Shown here: positions 1-7,569 of the stretch, piece by piece
Layout of the letters: the number at the start of each line of letters is the position of its first letter
Numbering within the stretch: position 1 is the first letter of the stretch
NCBI RefSeq assembly: GCF_946886105.1
Contig: NZ_CAMPHV010000057.1
Coordinates: forward strand, 1-26,619
Origin: an uncultured Pseudomonas sp.
GTDB lineage: Bacteria; Pseudomonadota; Gammaproteobacteria; Pseudomonadales; Pseudomonadaceae
DNA: 26,619 bases
Reading direction: 5' to 3'
Notes under the pieces: generated by a model
What the model was told of the DNA's origin: nothing
What the model saw: the letters and a program-made list of their open reading frames with translations, nothing else
The model's database searches: none
Program-made: the position numbers and the translations under genes

Positions 1-848
1 GGCGTGACCTGGGCCATCTCGTCGCGAAAGCGCCCTTGCTGCAATGGCGCGTCATGGTTGTGGCGGGGCCGTTCGGCATCCACGCCCACGGCATCGATGG
101 CGCGGTCCACACCGATGCCGCCGGTCAGGCGCAGCAGGGTTTGCACCGGGTCTTCCCGGTCGAAATCGATCACCTCCGCGCCTTGCTGGCGCGCCATACG
201 CAGGCGGTCGGGCAAATGGTCGATGGCCAGCACCCGCGAGGCGCCGAGCAGCAGGGCGCTGGCGATGGCGAATTGGCCGACCGGGCCGCAGCCGAACACT
301 GCGACCGTGTCGCCGGGGGTGATCTCGGCCATTTCCGCGCCGAAGTAGCCGGTGGGGAAAATATCGGACAGCAGTACCGCCTGGTCGTCGCTGATCTCGC
401 TGGGCAATTTCACCAGGCCGATATGGGCATAGGGGATGCGCGCTTTTTCCGCTTGTAGGCCATCGAAGGCGCCGCTCGCTTGCGGGCCGCCGAAGAATGC
501 GGTGCCGGCGTGTTTGCCGTTCGGGTTGGCGACATCGCACTGGGCGTAATAACCGGCGCGGCAGTACGCGCAGTTGCCGCAGGCGATGGTGGAGCACACC
601 ACCACCCGGTCGCCGATCTGCAGGTTGCGCACGTCCTCGCCCAGGGCTTCGACGATGCCGACGCCTTCGTGACCGAGAATCGTGCCCTCGGCCATGCCGC
701 TGACGGTGCCGCGCACCAAGTGCAGGTCGGTGCCGCAGATGGCGGTCGCGGTCAGGCGGACGATGGCGTCGGTGGGGGCTTGTAGCGCGGGGTCGGCGAC
801 CTCATCGAGACGGATGTCGCCCACGTCATGAAACACTACGGCTTTCAT
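1..848 (-). CDS. Zinc-dependent alcohol dehydrogenase (MDR family), 3' end outside window
   Basis: The first 282 codons of a medium-chain NAD(P)-dependent dehydrogenase are present; the frame is still open at base 1, so the C-terminus lies outside. Seen: a catalytic-zinc region with Cys38 in ICGTDLH and His60-Glu61 in LGHE; four structural-zinc cysteines at about 90, 93, 96 and 104 (CGNCAYC then C); and a Rossmann motif GCGPVG at 186-191 with Asp210 ending the second strand, which favours NAD. The start is ATG at 848, with GGGAGG 8 nt upstream. The family oxidises alcohols or aldehydes reversibly, and formaldehyde dehydrogenase-like members share this layout. The substrate cannot be read from the sequence. 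It follows the CBS-domain gene by 40 nt on the same strand, so the two are probably cotranscribed. A Zn-alcohol dehydrogenase sits near the trehalose cluster in P. aeruginosa as I recall it. The family call is firm; the specificity is open. Confidence 0.9.
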   Translation of the reverse strand, partial: MKAVVFHDVGDIRLDEVADPALQAPTDAIVRLTATAICGTDLHLVRGTVSGMAEGTILGHEGVGIVEALGEDVRNLQIGDRVVVCSTIACGNCAYCRAGYYAQCDVANPNGKHAGTAFFGGPQASGAFDGLQAEKARIPYAHIGLVKLPSEISDDQAVLLSDIFPTGYFGAEMAEITPGDTVAVFGCGPVGQFAIASALLLGASRVLAIDHLPDRLRMARQQGAEVIDFDREDPVQTLLRLTGGIGVDRAIDAVGVDAERPRHNHDAPLQQGRFRDEMAQVT

Positions 849-888
849 GCGGCTGTCCTCCCTGAAGATCTAGCCGAGGCGAGCCCGA

Positions 889-1302
889 TCAATGCGCTTT
901 GGCCACGCCGTGCAGCACGGTGGCGCTGGCCCGGTTGCTGTCGCTGGCGGCGATATTGCCGAGGGAAACCACGCCGACCAGACGCTTGTCGCGGTTCATC
1001 ACCGGCAGGCGGCGGACTTGGATATCGGCCATGTTTTTCGCCACGTGTTGCACCTCCTCGTCCTCGAAGCAGTAGCGCACGCCCTGGCTCATGACTTCGC
1101 TGACCGGGGTGTCGCCGGGAAGGCCTTCGGCAACCGCGCGGATGGTGATATCGCGGTCGGTGACCACGCCGATCAGGCGGTCCTGATCGTTGACCAGCAG
1201 GGCGCCGCAATCGATGCGCGCCATCAGTGCGGCGGCTTCGTGAATGCTCTGATCCGGCGTCACGGTCTGTACGCCCCTGGTCATGATGTCGCTGATTTTC
1301 AT
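889..1302 (-). CDS. Two-CBS-domain protein
   Basis: This is a 137-residue soluble protein made of two consecutive CBS motifs, at about residues 1-60 (MKISDIMTRGVQTV to GVVTDRDITIRA) and 66-125 (VSEVMSQGV to LVGVVSLGNIA). There is no other domain. Paired CBS motifs form a Bateman module that usually binds adenosyl ligands (AMP, ATP, NADH) and senses energy or stress state; free-standing ones often act on partner enzymes. The chosen start is ATG at 1302, with a GAGGA ribosome site just upstream. The frame could extend 16 codons further, but that extension has no good ribosome site of its own. It lies 182 nt after the PIG-L gene and 40 nt before the alcohol dehydrogenase, on the same strand. A role in tuning the neighbouring enzymes is only inference. 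Confidence 0.9.
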   Translation of the reverse strand: MKISDIMTRGVQTVTPDQSIHEAAALMARIDCGALLVNDQDRLIGVVTDRDITIRAVAEGLPGDTPVSEVMSQGVRYCFEDEEVQHVAKNMADIQVRRLPVMNRDKRLVGVVSLGNIAASDSNRASATVLHGVAKAH

Positions 1303-1416
1303 GATGTATTCCTCACTTGGTTCCTCTCTGTCACTGCATCTCGATTGCACATGCGGTGCGTTTTGGCACCCACAACTTTGAGACTGGGGTGGGCGGGAGC
1401 GGTTCAGAACTTTTTC

Positions 1417-1478
1417 CGCTGGGCGCGGTAGCGGCGATGAGCGATATCGCTGGGCGCAAGGGCTCCTACAGGGCAGGT
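1417..1478. repeat. REP-like intergenic patch
   Basis: The gap between the CBS gene and the PIG-L gene (1303-1484) contains two direct copies of CGCTGGGCGC (1417-1426 and 1448-1457). Between them is the palindrome GCGATATCGC (1441-1450), and after them comes GGGCTCCTACAGG. Its complement, CCTGTAGGAGCCC, resembles the conserved end of Pseudomonas REP elements. No terminator with a T-tract is evident, so transcription could continue from the glucan operon into the CBS gene. Confidence 0.35.
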
Positions 1479-1484
1479 GAACCG

Positions 1485-2297
1485 TTACAAGAAAAACAGC
1501 TCGAACGGCTGCTGCCAGCGCTGCAGCATCTCCGGCGTCAGCTTGGGTTTGCGCGCCGACGCCGGGTCGCTGTAGAGCTGGCTGGCGAAGGCTTGAATGG
1601 CATGGCGTTTACGCGCCTGGACGTTGCGGTCCAGGAGGATTTTGCGCGCCCGCTCCCAGGGAATCCGCGGGTCCTCGGGGGTTGCCCAATGCCAGGCCCA
1701 GATGGGCATTTCGTGGCACACCGCACCCAAGCTCGCGCAGGCGCGCAAAGCGGCCTGGGCGACGGCCTCGTGGTCGCTGTGGCCATCCTTGCGCCAGGTG
1801 GTGAAGACCACATCCGAGGGTTGCAGGTAGGTCGCCAGGAAGCGCTGCAACTCCTGCTCGTGCTGCGCCACCTGGGCATCCGGAAAGCCGCCGTGGATCC
1901 ACTTCAGGCTGGTGTGCGACAGCCCCAGACGGCTCAAGGCCTCGGCGCTTTCCTGGGAGCGGATGATGCCCAGGCGCTGCGCGCTCCAGCTCGTGGAGTG
2001 TTGATGGCAGGAGCTGCCGTTGGTCACGGAGATCAGCAACAGCGGCCGTTTTTCCTGGTAGAGCAGCTGCAATAAGCCGCCGCTGCCGAGGACTTCATCG
2101 TCGGGATGAGGCGCGATTATCACCGCGCGCTTGTCCGCCGGCACCAGTTGCGCGCAGCCGATAGGCGCGACTTCGGCCAAGCGTTTGGAGGCTTTCCAGG
2201 CCTGTGGCGAGGTGCCGTGACCCGTGAGCATCTCGGCGTCTGCGGCGGACTGCCGCTTGCCGAACGGCGATGTCGAGGAGGGCGGGGAAGTGCTCAT
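1485..2297 (-). CDS. PIG-L/LmbE family deacetylase
   Basis: This is a 270-residue protein of the zinc-dependent LmbE/PIG-L family, which de-N-acetylates GlcNAc-type sugars or related amides. Seen: the metal-binding motif PHPDDE at 63-68, the second motif GHSDHEAV near 172-179 that supplies the distal histidine, and a Rossmann-like core. About 55 residues precede the core and are rich in Ser and Pro; there is no signal peptide, so it is probably cytoplasmic. The ATG at 2297 overlaps the glgX stop as ATGA, which fixes the start and indicates translational coupling. It is therefore the last gene of the glgA-to-glgX operon. The substrate is unknown. A deacetylase coupled to alpha-glucan genes could act on an amino sugar or glycoside made in the same stress response, but that is inference. 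Confidence 0.88.
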   Translation of the reverse strand: MSTSPPSSTSPFGKRQSAADAEMLTGHGTSPQAWKASKRLAEVAPIGCAQLVPADKRAVIIAPHPDDEVLGSGGLLQLLYQEKRPLLLISVTNGSSCHQHSTSWSAQRLGIIRSQESAEALSRLGLSHTSLKWIHGGFPDAQVAQHEQELQRFLATYLQPSDVVFTTWRKDGHSDHEAVAQAALRACASLGAVCHEMPIWAWHWATPEDPRIPWERARKILLDRNVQARKRHAIQAFASQLYSDPASARKPKLTPEMLQRWQQPFELFFL

Positions 2298-4456
2298 CGT
2301 GGCCGCCCCTCGTGTTGCAGTTCGAACAGCAGCAGCGAGCGACCGGTGACGGTGAAACTGCTGCCGAATGCGAAGGATTCGGCGCAACGCAAGTCCGGCC
2401 GGTTGGTGTCGAGCAGGCATGTCCAGTCGGTGCCCTGGGCCACTTCCGGCAAGTGGAAATTGACCACGTCATGGTGCGCATTGACGATCAGCAGCAAGGT
2501 GGCGTCGGCGCCGCTGCGGCGGATCCCGGTGGGTTGCGCGCGGCCGTCCATGAGCATGCCGAGGCAACGCGCATGGCCGTCGCGCCATTGCTCCTCGCTC
2601 ATCTCGCGGCCACAAGGCGATAGCCAGGTCACGTCCTTGACACCGAGCTCTTCGTTGTACACGCCGACCAGAAAACGCCCGCGGCGCAGGGTCGGATAGG
2701 TTTTGCGCAGGCTGATCAAGCGCCGGGTGAAGGCCATCAGCTCGCGACCTTCTTCGTCGAGGTTCCAGTCGATCCAGCTCAGCTCGTTGTCCTGGCAGTA
2801 GACATTGTTGTTGCCGTGCTGAGTGCGACCGAATTCGTCGCCGGCGAGCAGCATCGGCGTGCCCTGGGACAGCAACAGGGTGCCGAGCAGGTTGCGCATC
2901 TGGCGCAGGCGCAGGGTGCGGATTTCCGGGTCGTCGCTAGGCCCCTCGTGGCCATGGTTCCACGACAGGTTGTTGTCGCTGCCGTCGCGGTTGTCTTCGT
3001 CGTTGGCCTCGTTGTGCTTGTGGTTGAAACTGACCACATCGCGCAGGGTGAAGCCGTCATGGGCGGTGATGAAGTTCACCGAGGCGTAGGGCCGGCGACC
3101 GCGCTGATTGAACAGGTCGCCCGAGGCGGTAAGGCGGCTGGCCAGCTCGGCCAATTGGCCTTCGTCGCCGCGCCAGAACGCCCGCACGTTATCGCGGAAA
3201 CGGTCATTCCATTCCTTCCAGCCGGGCGGGAAACCGCCGACCTGGTAGCCGCCGGGGCCGCAGTCCCAGGGTTCGGCGATCAACTTGAGCTTGCTCAGTA
3301 CCGGGTCCTGGCGGCAGGCCACGAGAAAGCCGTGGCGTTCGTCGTAGCCGTGCGCGTGGCGCGCCAGAATGGTCGCCAGATCGAAGCGGAAGCCGTCGAC
3401 GCCCATTTCCTCGGCCCAATAACGGAGCGAGTCGGTGACCATCTGCAGCACGCAGGGGTGGCTGAGGTCGAGGGTGTTGCCGGTGCCCGAGTCGTTGATA
3501 TAGAGGCGTTTGTCGTCGGGCATCAAACGGTAGTAGGAGGCGTTGTCGATGCCGCGCATGCTCAGGGTCGGGCCCAGTTCGTTGCCTTCGGCGGTGTGGT
3601 TGTAGACCACGTCGAGAATCAATTCGAGGCCGGCATCGTGCAGGTGCGCGACCATTTCCTTGAACTCGTTGATATTGCCGCTGGCGAGGTAGGGTTCATG
3701 GGGCGCGAAGAAGGCGATGCTGTTGTAGCCCCAGTAATTCTTCATGCCTTTTTCCAGCAGGTGCTGGTCGTCGAGAAAGCCATGCACCGGCAGCAGCTCG
3801 ATACTGGTGACGCCCAGCGAGCGGATATGTTGCAGTAACTCGTTGTTCATCAGCCCGGCGAAGGTGCCGCGCACGTGTTCGGGCACCGCCGGGTGGCGCA
3901 TGCTGGTGCCGCGCAGGTGCGCCTCGTAGATGATGGTGCTGTCCCAGGGGATGCGCGGCAGTTGTTGCCGGCCCCAGGTGAAGGCCGGGTCGATGACCTT
4001 CGACTTGGGCATGAAGGCGGCGCTGTCGCGAGTGTCGAAACTCAGGTCGGCATCCGCCGAGCCGACGGTGTAACCGTAGAGCGCGGGCGACCAGCGCAAC
4101 TGGCCGACCAGCTGTTTGGCGTAAGGGTCGATCAGCAGTTTATTGGGGTTGAAGCGGTGGCCCGCGTCCGGCTCGTAGGGGCCGTGCACGCGGTAGCCGT
4201 AAATCTGCCCCGGATGGGCGTCGGGCAGGTAACCGTGCCAGATTTCATCGGTGTATTCGGGTAGCTCGATGCGTTCGACTTCGGTCTCGCCGCTGCTGTC
4301 GAACAGACAGAGCTCGACCATGGTGGCATGGGCGGAAAACAGGGCGAAATTGACCCCCAGCCCATCCCAGGTCGCGCCCAGGGGAAAGGGATAACCCTCG
4401 CTGATGCGCGAACGCTGCTTGATGTGCGTGGTATGGCTTGGATGCTCTGTGCTCAT
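2294..4456 (-). CDS. glgX: Glycogen debranching enzyme GlgX (isoamylase type)
   Basis: A 720-residue GH13 enzyme that hydrolyses alpha-1,6 branches of glycogen or limit dextrin. Seen: an N-terminal CBM48/isoamylase domain (about 20-150); a TIM barrel with DVVYNH near 282-287; the nucleophile Asp359 in DGFRFDLA; the acid/base Glu395 in AEPWD; the stabiliser Asp467 in AHDGFTL; and a C-terminal beta domain. Length is normal for GlgX/TreX. The start is ATG at 4456, preceded by AAGGAG with 8 nt spacing. It follows the DUF2934 gene by 24 nt and overlaps the deacetylase start by 4 nt. In this context it would supply linear maltodextrins to TreY and MalQ. The family assignment is firm. Confidence 0.97.
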   Translation of the reverse strand: MSTEHPSHTTHIKQRSRISEGYPFPLGATWDGLGVNFALFSAHATMVELCLFDSSGETEVERIELPEYTDEIWHGYLPDAHPGQIYGYRVHGPYEPDAGHRFNPNKLLIDPYAKQLVGQLRWSPALYGYTVGSADADLSFDTRDSAAFMPKSKVIDPAFTWGRQQLPRIPWDSTIIYEAHLRGTSMRHPAVPEHVRGTFAGLMNNELLQHIRSLGVTSIELLPVHGFLDDQHLLEKGMKNYWGYNSIAFFAPHEPYLASGNINEFKEMVAHLHDAGLELILDVVYNHTAEGNELGPTLSMRGIDNASYYRLMPDDKRLYINDSGTGNTLDLSHPCVLQMVTDSLRYWAEEMGVDGFRFDLATILARHAHGYDERHGFLVACRQDPVLSKLKLIAEPWDCGPGGYQVGGFPPGWKEWNDRFRDNVRAFWRGDEGQLAELASRLTASGDLFNQRGRRPYASVNFITAHDGFTLRDVVSFNHKHNEANDEDNRDGSDNNLSWNHGHEGPSDDPEIRTLRLRQMRNLLGTLLLSQGTPMLLAGDEFGRTQHGNNNVYCQDNELSWIDWNLDEEGRELMAFTRRLISLRKTYPTLRRGRFLVGVYNEELGVKDVTWLSPCGREMSEEQWRDGHARCLGMLMDGRAQPTGIRRSGADATLLLIVNAHHDVVNFHLPEVAQGTDWTCLLDTNRPDLRCAESFAFGSSFTVTGRSLLLFELQHEGRPR

Positions 4457-4480
4457 ATAGCCTACTCCTTAGATATTTCC

Positions 4481-4765
4481 CTACTCAGGCTTCGGCGTTT
4501 TCGAGGCCGACGCTTTGCTGGTCGTCCGGGGCTTTTTCAGCAGCGCCGGTTTTTCCTCTTTGGTTTTGCCGCGGAGCACCGATGGCACCTCTTTGGGCTT
4601 GCTGACCTTGCGCGACGGCGGGCTTGGCGGGCACTCGTCCTGGGTCTCGGACTCGGCCAGCTTGCAGGCCTTCTCCCAGTGGCGTTCGGCCTGGCCCTCG
4701 GGCTTGCCTTCGGCTTCCCAGATTTGATAGGCGAGAGCGCGTATACGCTGATCTTGGTTGTTCAT
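4481..4765 (-). CDS. DUF2934 small protein with basic tail
   Basis: A 94-residue protein. The first 40 or so residues carry the DUF2934 pattern (RIRALAYQIWEAEGKP followed by AERHWEKA), a short amphipathic helical segment. The remainder is low-complexity and rich in Lys, Ser, Pro and Thr, hence basic and probably disordered. No catalytic motif, signal peptide or membrane segment is seen. The ATG at 4765 lies 2 nt after the treY stop, with AGGAG inside the treY end, so translation is coupled to treY. A DUF2934 gene sits between treY and glgX in P. aeruginosa as I recall it. The function is unknown. The conserved position suggests a non-enzymatic partner, perhaps binding glucan or one of the enzymes, but nothing in the sequence proves it. 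Confidence 0.85.
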   Translation of the reverse strand: MNNQDQRIRALAYQIWEAEGKPEGQAERHWEKACKLAESETQDECPPSPPSRKVSKPKEVPSVLRGKTKEEKPALLKKPRTTSKASASKTPKPE

Positions 4766-4767
4766 GG

Positions 4768-7569
4768 CTATAACTCCTGGCTATGGGCGGCGGAATACAT
4801 GAGGTTCACGGGGAAGTCCGCCAGCACCTCGCTCAGTGCTACTTGTCCCTCGATGGGGGTGATGCGGGTACTGGAGAAGTAGCCCTTGAGGGCGTTGTCG
4901 ACCATCGGCGGCAGCACCACGCGGGTATCGCCCCAGCGTTCGGGCGGCACGTGCGGGGCCGGGTAATTGCTCAGCAGGGCGGCGGTCAGGCGCGGCGCGA
5001 CGACGATCATGTAGGCGCCGTGATAATGGCGGGCGAAGGCCACCACTCGCTCGGCATGCTCGCCGTTGACCGCCAGGGCGCGGTAGTCGCCGAAGCGGAA
5101 CAGCGCCGAATGCTCGGCGCGAATCGCCAGCACCCGGCCGATCAGATGCTGCTTGATCCGCCCATCGCTCCATTGCCGGATCAGCTCGCTGTGGGCTCGG
5201 GTGTTGCTCAGGGCATTGATCCGCTCGGCGAAGTCCACCTCGCGGCGGTTGTCCGGATCGACCAGGCTGAAGTCCCAGAACTCGGCGCCCTGATACAGAT
5301 CGGGCACGCCGGGCGTGGTCATCCGCAGGAAGCACTGCACCAGGCCGTTCAGCGCGCCGGCAGGCGCGATCAGATGGGCCGCGGCGGCGATTTCGTCACG
5401 TAACTGGCGCGCCTCGGGAGCGCTGAACAGCTGTTTGAGAAACACCTGGCAGGCGTTTTCGTAGGCCTGATTGGGCAAGTTCCAGCTGCTGCGCAACTTG
5501 GCTTCGCGCACGGCTTTGCATTGCCACTGCTGCATGCGCTCCAGGTACTGGTTCATGGCTTGCGCATCGTCCAGCCCGAGGGACGGCGGCCAGCTGCCGA
5601 GCAGGGTCTGATAGAGGATCAGTTCGTCGCCGCTGGAGGGCGCGGTGCCATCCTCGAGCTCGCTGCGCCACTCGGCGGCGAGCTGTCGCCAGCGCTCGAC
5701 CAACTGGGCGAACCAGGCCGCGCGTTCGCTGATCACCGCCAGCCGCGCCCGCACGTCCTCGCCACGTTTGTGATCGTGGGTAGCGGTGGCCAACAGGTTG
5801 TTGGGGAAGCGCCTGCCGCGTTTGCCGCAGTGGCGGTGGAATGCCCCGGGCGAGGCGCTGAAGTGCCCGGGATCGAAGCCGACATCGCTGCGCGACAGCA
5901 GAATCCCCGAGCGATAGCAGGCGGTGTCCTCGATGGCTTTGGCGGCCGTGGGCGAGGTCAGTTGCTGGAACCGCGCCAGGGTCTTTTGCCGCAAGCGTCG
6001 GTAGGGGCCGGGCGGCAGTTCGCGCAACGCTTGCCCGCCGAGCCAGCGGTCGAGGTGATCGAGGATCGGCCACTCGGCCTCCGGCAAGCTGCTGCGCGCG
6101 CCGTTCATGGCCTGGGCGAAGAAGCGCCGATCCTGTTCGGAGCGCCCGCAGGCACCGGCATAGGTGCGGTACACCGGAAAGTGCACGAGCAGCTCGAACA
6201 GCGCGCGGCGGATCGCGCCCAGGGTCAGGTCGCGGGTGGCGATATCGTCGCGGGCGATCTGCAACAAGAACTGCGCGACCGTTTCCAGGTCGCCGGCCAG
6301 GGAGCTGTTGAGCACCAACTGGCGGGCCTCGCGGACTTCGTCCTGGAAGCTTTCCGAACGCCCGCTGATGCTGCCCCAGAGCGCGCAGAGCTGTAGCTCG
6401 CCGAGCGGATCGTGTTGCAGCAGCGACACCTGGTTCATGAACTCGTAACCGGTACTGCCGTCGACGCACCAGTCGGCGGGCAGGTGTTCGCCCTCGGCGA
6501 GGATCTTTTCCACGAAAATAAAGAAGTGCTCGCCGGCCAGGGGCTCGGGGCGTTTTTCCAGCAGAGCGGAAACCCGCCTGCGCAGCTTGCGGCAGTAAGC
6601 CCGCGGATTGGCCAGGCCGTCGATGTGATCGATGCGCAGGCCGTCGACCATGCCGTGTTCGATCAGCTGGAAAACCTTCGCGTGAGTGGCTTCGAATACC
6701 TCCGCGCGTTCGACGCACAAGGCGCCCAGTTCGGTGATATCGAAAAAACGCCGCCAGTTGATGTCATCGGCCGCGGTGCGCCAGCTGGCCAGCCGGTAGT
6801 GCTGGCGCTCCAACAGGCCGTGCAGATTGTCCAGGCCGTTCTGGCTCACCGGGCGGTAGAGCGCCAGGGCGAGGAAGATCGCATCGGTGGCTCGCGCGGT
6901 CTGGCTCAGTTGGCTCAGCGTATGTTGCAGCGCCGCGACCTGTTGGCGGGCGTTCGGCGCCTGTTCGAGGGCGGCGAAGCGTTGACCGAGGGCCTTGAGT
7001 TCGTCGTGTTCGCAGCGCTCGAGAATATCCCCGTAGCTGCTTGGCGTGAGCGGGAAGCGGTGCTCGTAGTGACAGGCATGGAAGGTGCCCGAAAGCTTAT
7101 CGAAATGCAGTTCGATCTCCCCGTTGCCGAGGGTTTCGCCGTAATCGCTGCGCAAGAACGGCACCAGCAGTTGGCCGTTGAGCAGCGGGTCGGGGGAGTG
7201 CCAGTCGATGTCGAAGAAGTTCGCATAGGGGCTGTGCACGCCCCATTCCAGCACGTCGAGCCACCAGGGGTTGCCGTCGCCGCCCACCGCCATGTGGTTG
7301 GATACGATGTCGAGGATCAGTCGCATGTTGCGCTTTCTCAGGGCCTCGACCAGGCGCTGCAAGGCCGCTTCGCCGCCCAGCTCGGGATTGATCGCGGTCG
7401 GATCGGTCACGTCGTAGCCATGCATCGAGCCGGGCCGGGCGGTGAGCAGCGGCGAGGCATAGAGGTGGCTGATACCGAGGCGGGCGAAGTAATCCACCAG
7501 GGGCACGGCGTCGTCGAGGGTGAAGCCACGGTGGAACTGCAAGCGCACGCTCGCAAGAAGCTCAGTCAT
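4768..7569 (-). CDS. treY: Maltooligosyl trehalose synthase TreY
   Basis: A 933-residue GH13 enzyme that converts the reducing-end alpha-1,4 bond of a maltodextrin to alpha,alpha-1,1, giving maltooligosyl trehalose. Seen: an N-terminal barrel start with the YASPLL and HGYDVTDP motifs (37-57); DIVSNHM (87-93); the nucleophile Asp314 in GLRIDHIDGL; the acid/base Glu354 in FVEKIL; the VDGSTGYEF motif (about 369-377) typical of TreY; and THDHKRGED (597-605) with the third carboxylate. The frame is open for about 118 codons further upstream, but ATG at 7569, with GAGGA in front, begins exactly where the family begins. The start overlaps the malQ stop by 8 nt. TreY works as a pair with TreZ, two genes upstream. 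Confidence 0.97.
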   Translation of the reverse strand: MTELLASVRLQFHRGFTLDDAVPLVDYFARLGISHLYASPLLTARPGSMHGYDVTDPTAINPELGGEAALQRLVEALRKRNMRLILDIVSNHMAVGGDGNPWWLDVLEWGVHSPYANFFDIDWHSPDPLLNGQLLVPFLRSDYGETLGNGEIELHFDKLSGTFHACHYEHRFPLTPSSYGDILERCEHDELKALGQRFAALEQAPNARQQVAALQHTLSQLSQTARATDAIFLALALYRPVSQNGLDNLHGLLERQHYRLASWRTAADDINWRRFFDITELGALCVERAEVFEATHAKVFQLIEHGMVDGLRIDHIDGLANPRAYCRKLRRRVSALLEKRPEPLAGEHFFIFVEKILAEGEHLPADWCVDGSTGYEFMNQVSLLQHDPLGELQLCALWGSISGRSESFQDEVREARQLVLNSSLAGDLETVAQFLLQIARDDIATRDLTLGAIRRALFELLVHFPVYRTYAGACGRSEQDRRFFAQAMNGARSSLPEAEWPILDHLDRWLGGQALRELPPGPYRRLRQKTLARFQQLTSPTAAKAIEDTACYRSGILLSRSDVGFDPGHFSASPGAFHRHCGKRGRRFPNNLLATATHDHKRGEDVRARLAVISERAAWFAQLVERWRQLAAEWRSELEDGTAPSSGDELILYQTLLGSWPPSLGLDDAQAMNQYLERMQQWQCKAVREAKLRSSWNLPNQAYENACQVFLKQLFSAPEARQLRDEIAAAAHLIAPAGALNGLVQCFLRMTTPGVPDLYQGAEFWDFSLVDPDNRREVDFAERINALSNTRAHSELIRQWSDGRIKQHLIGRVLAIRAEHSALFRFGDYRALAVNGEHAERVVAFARHYHGAYMIVVAPRLTAALLSNYPAPHVPPERWGDTRVVLPPMVDNALKGYFSSTRITPIEGQVALSEVLADFPVNLMYSAAHSQEL

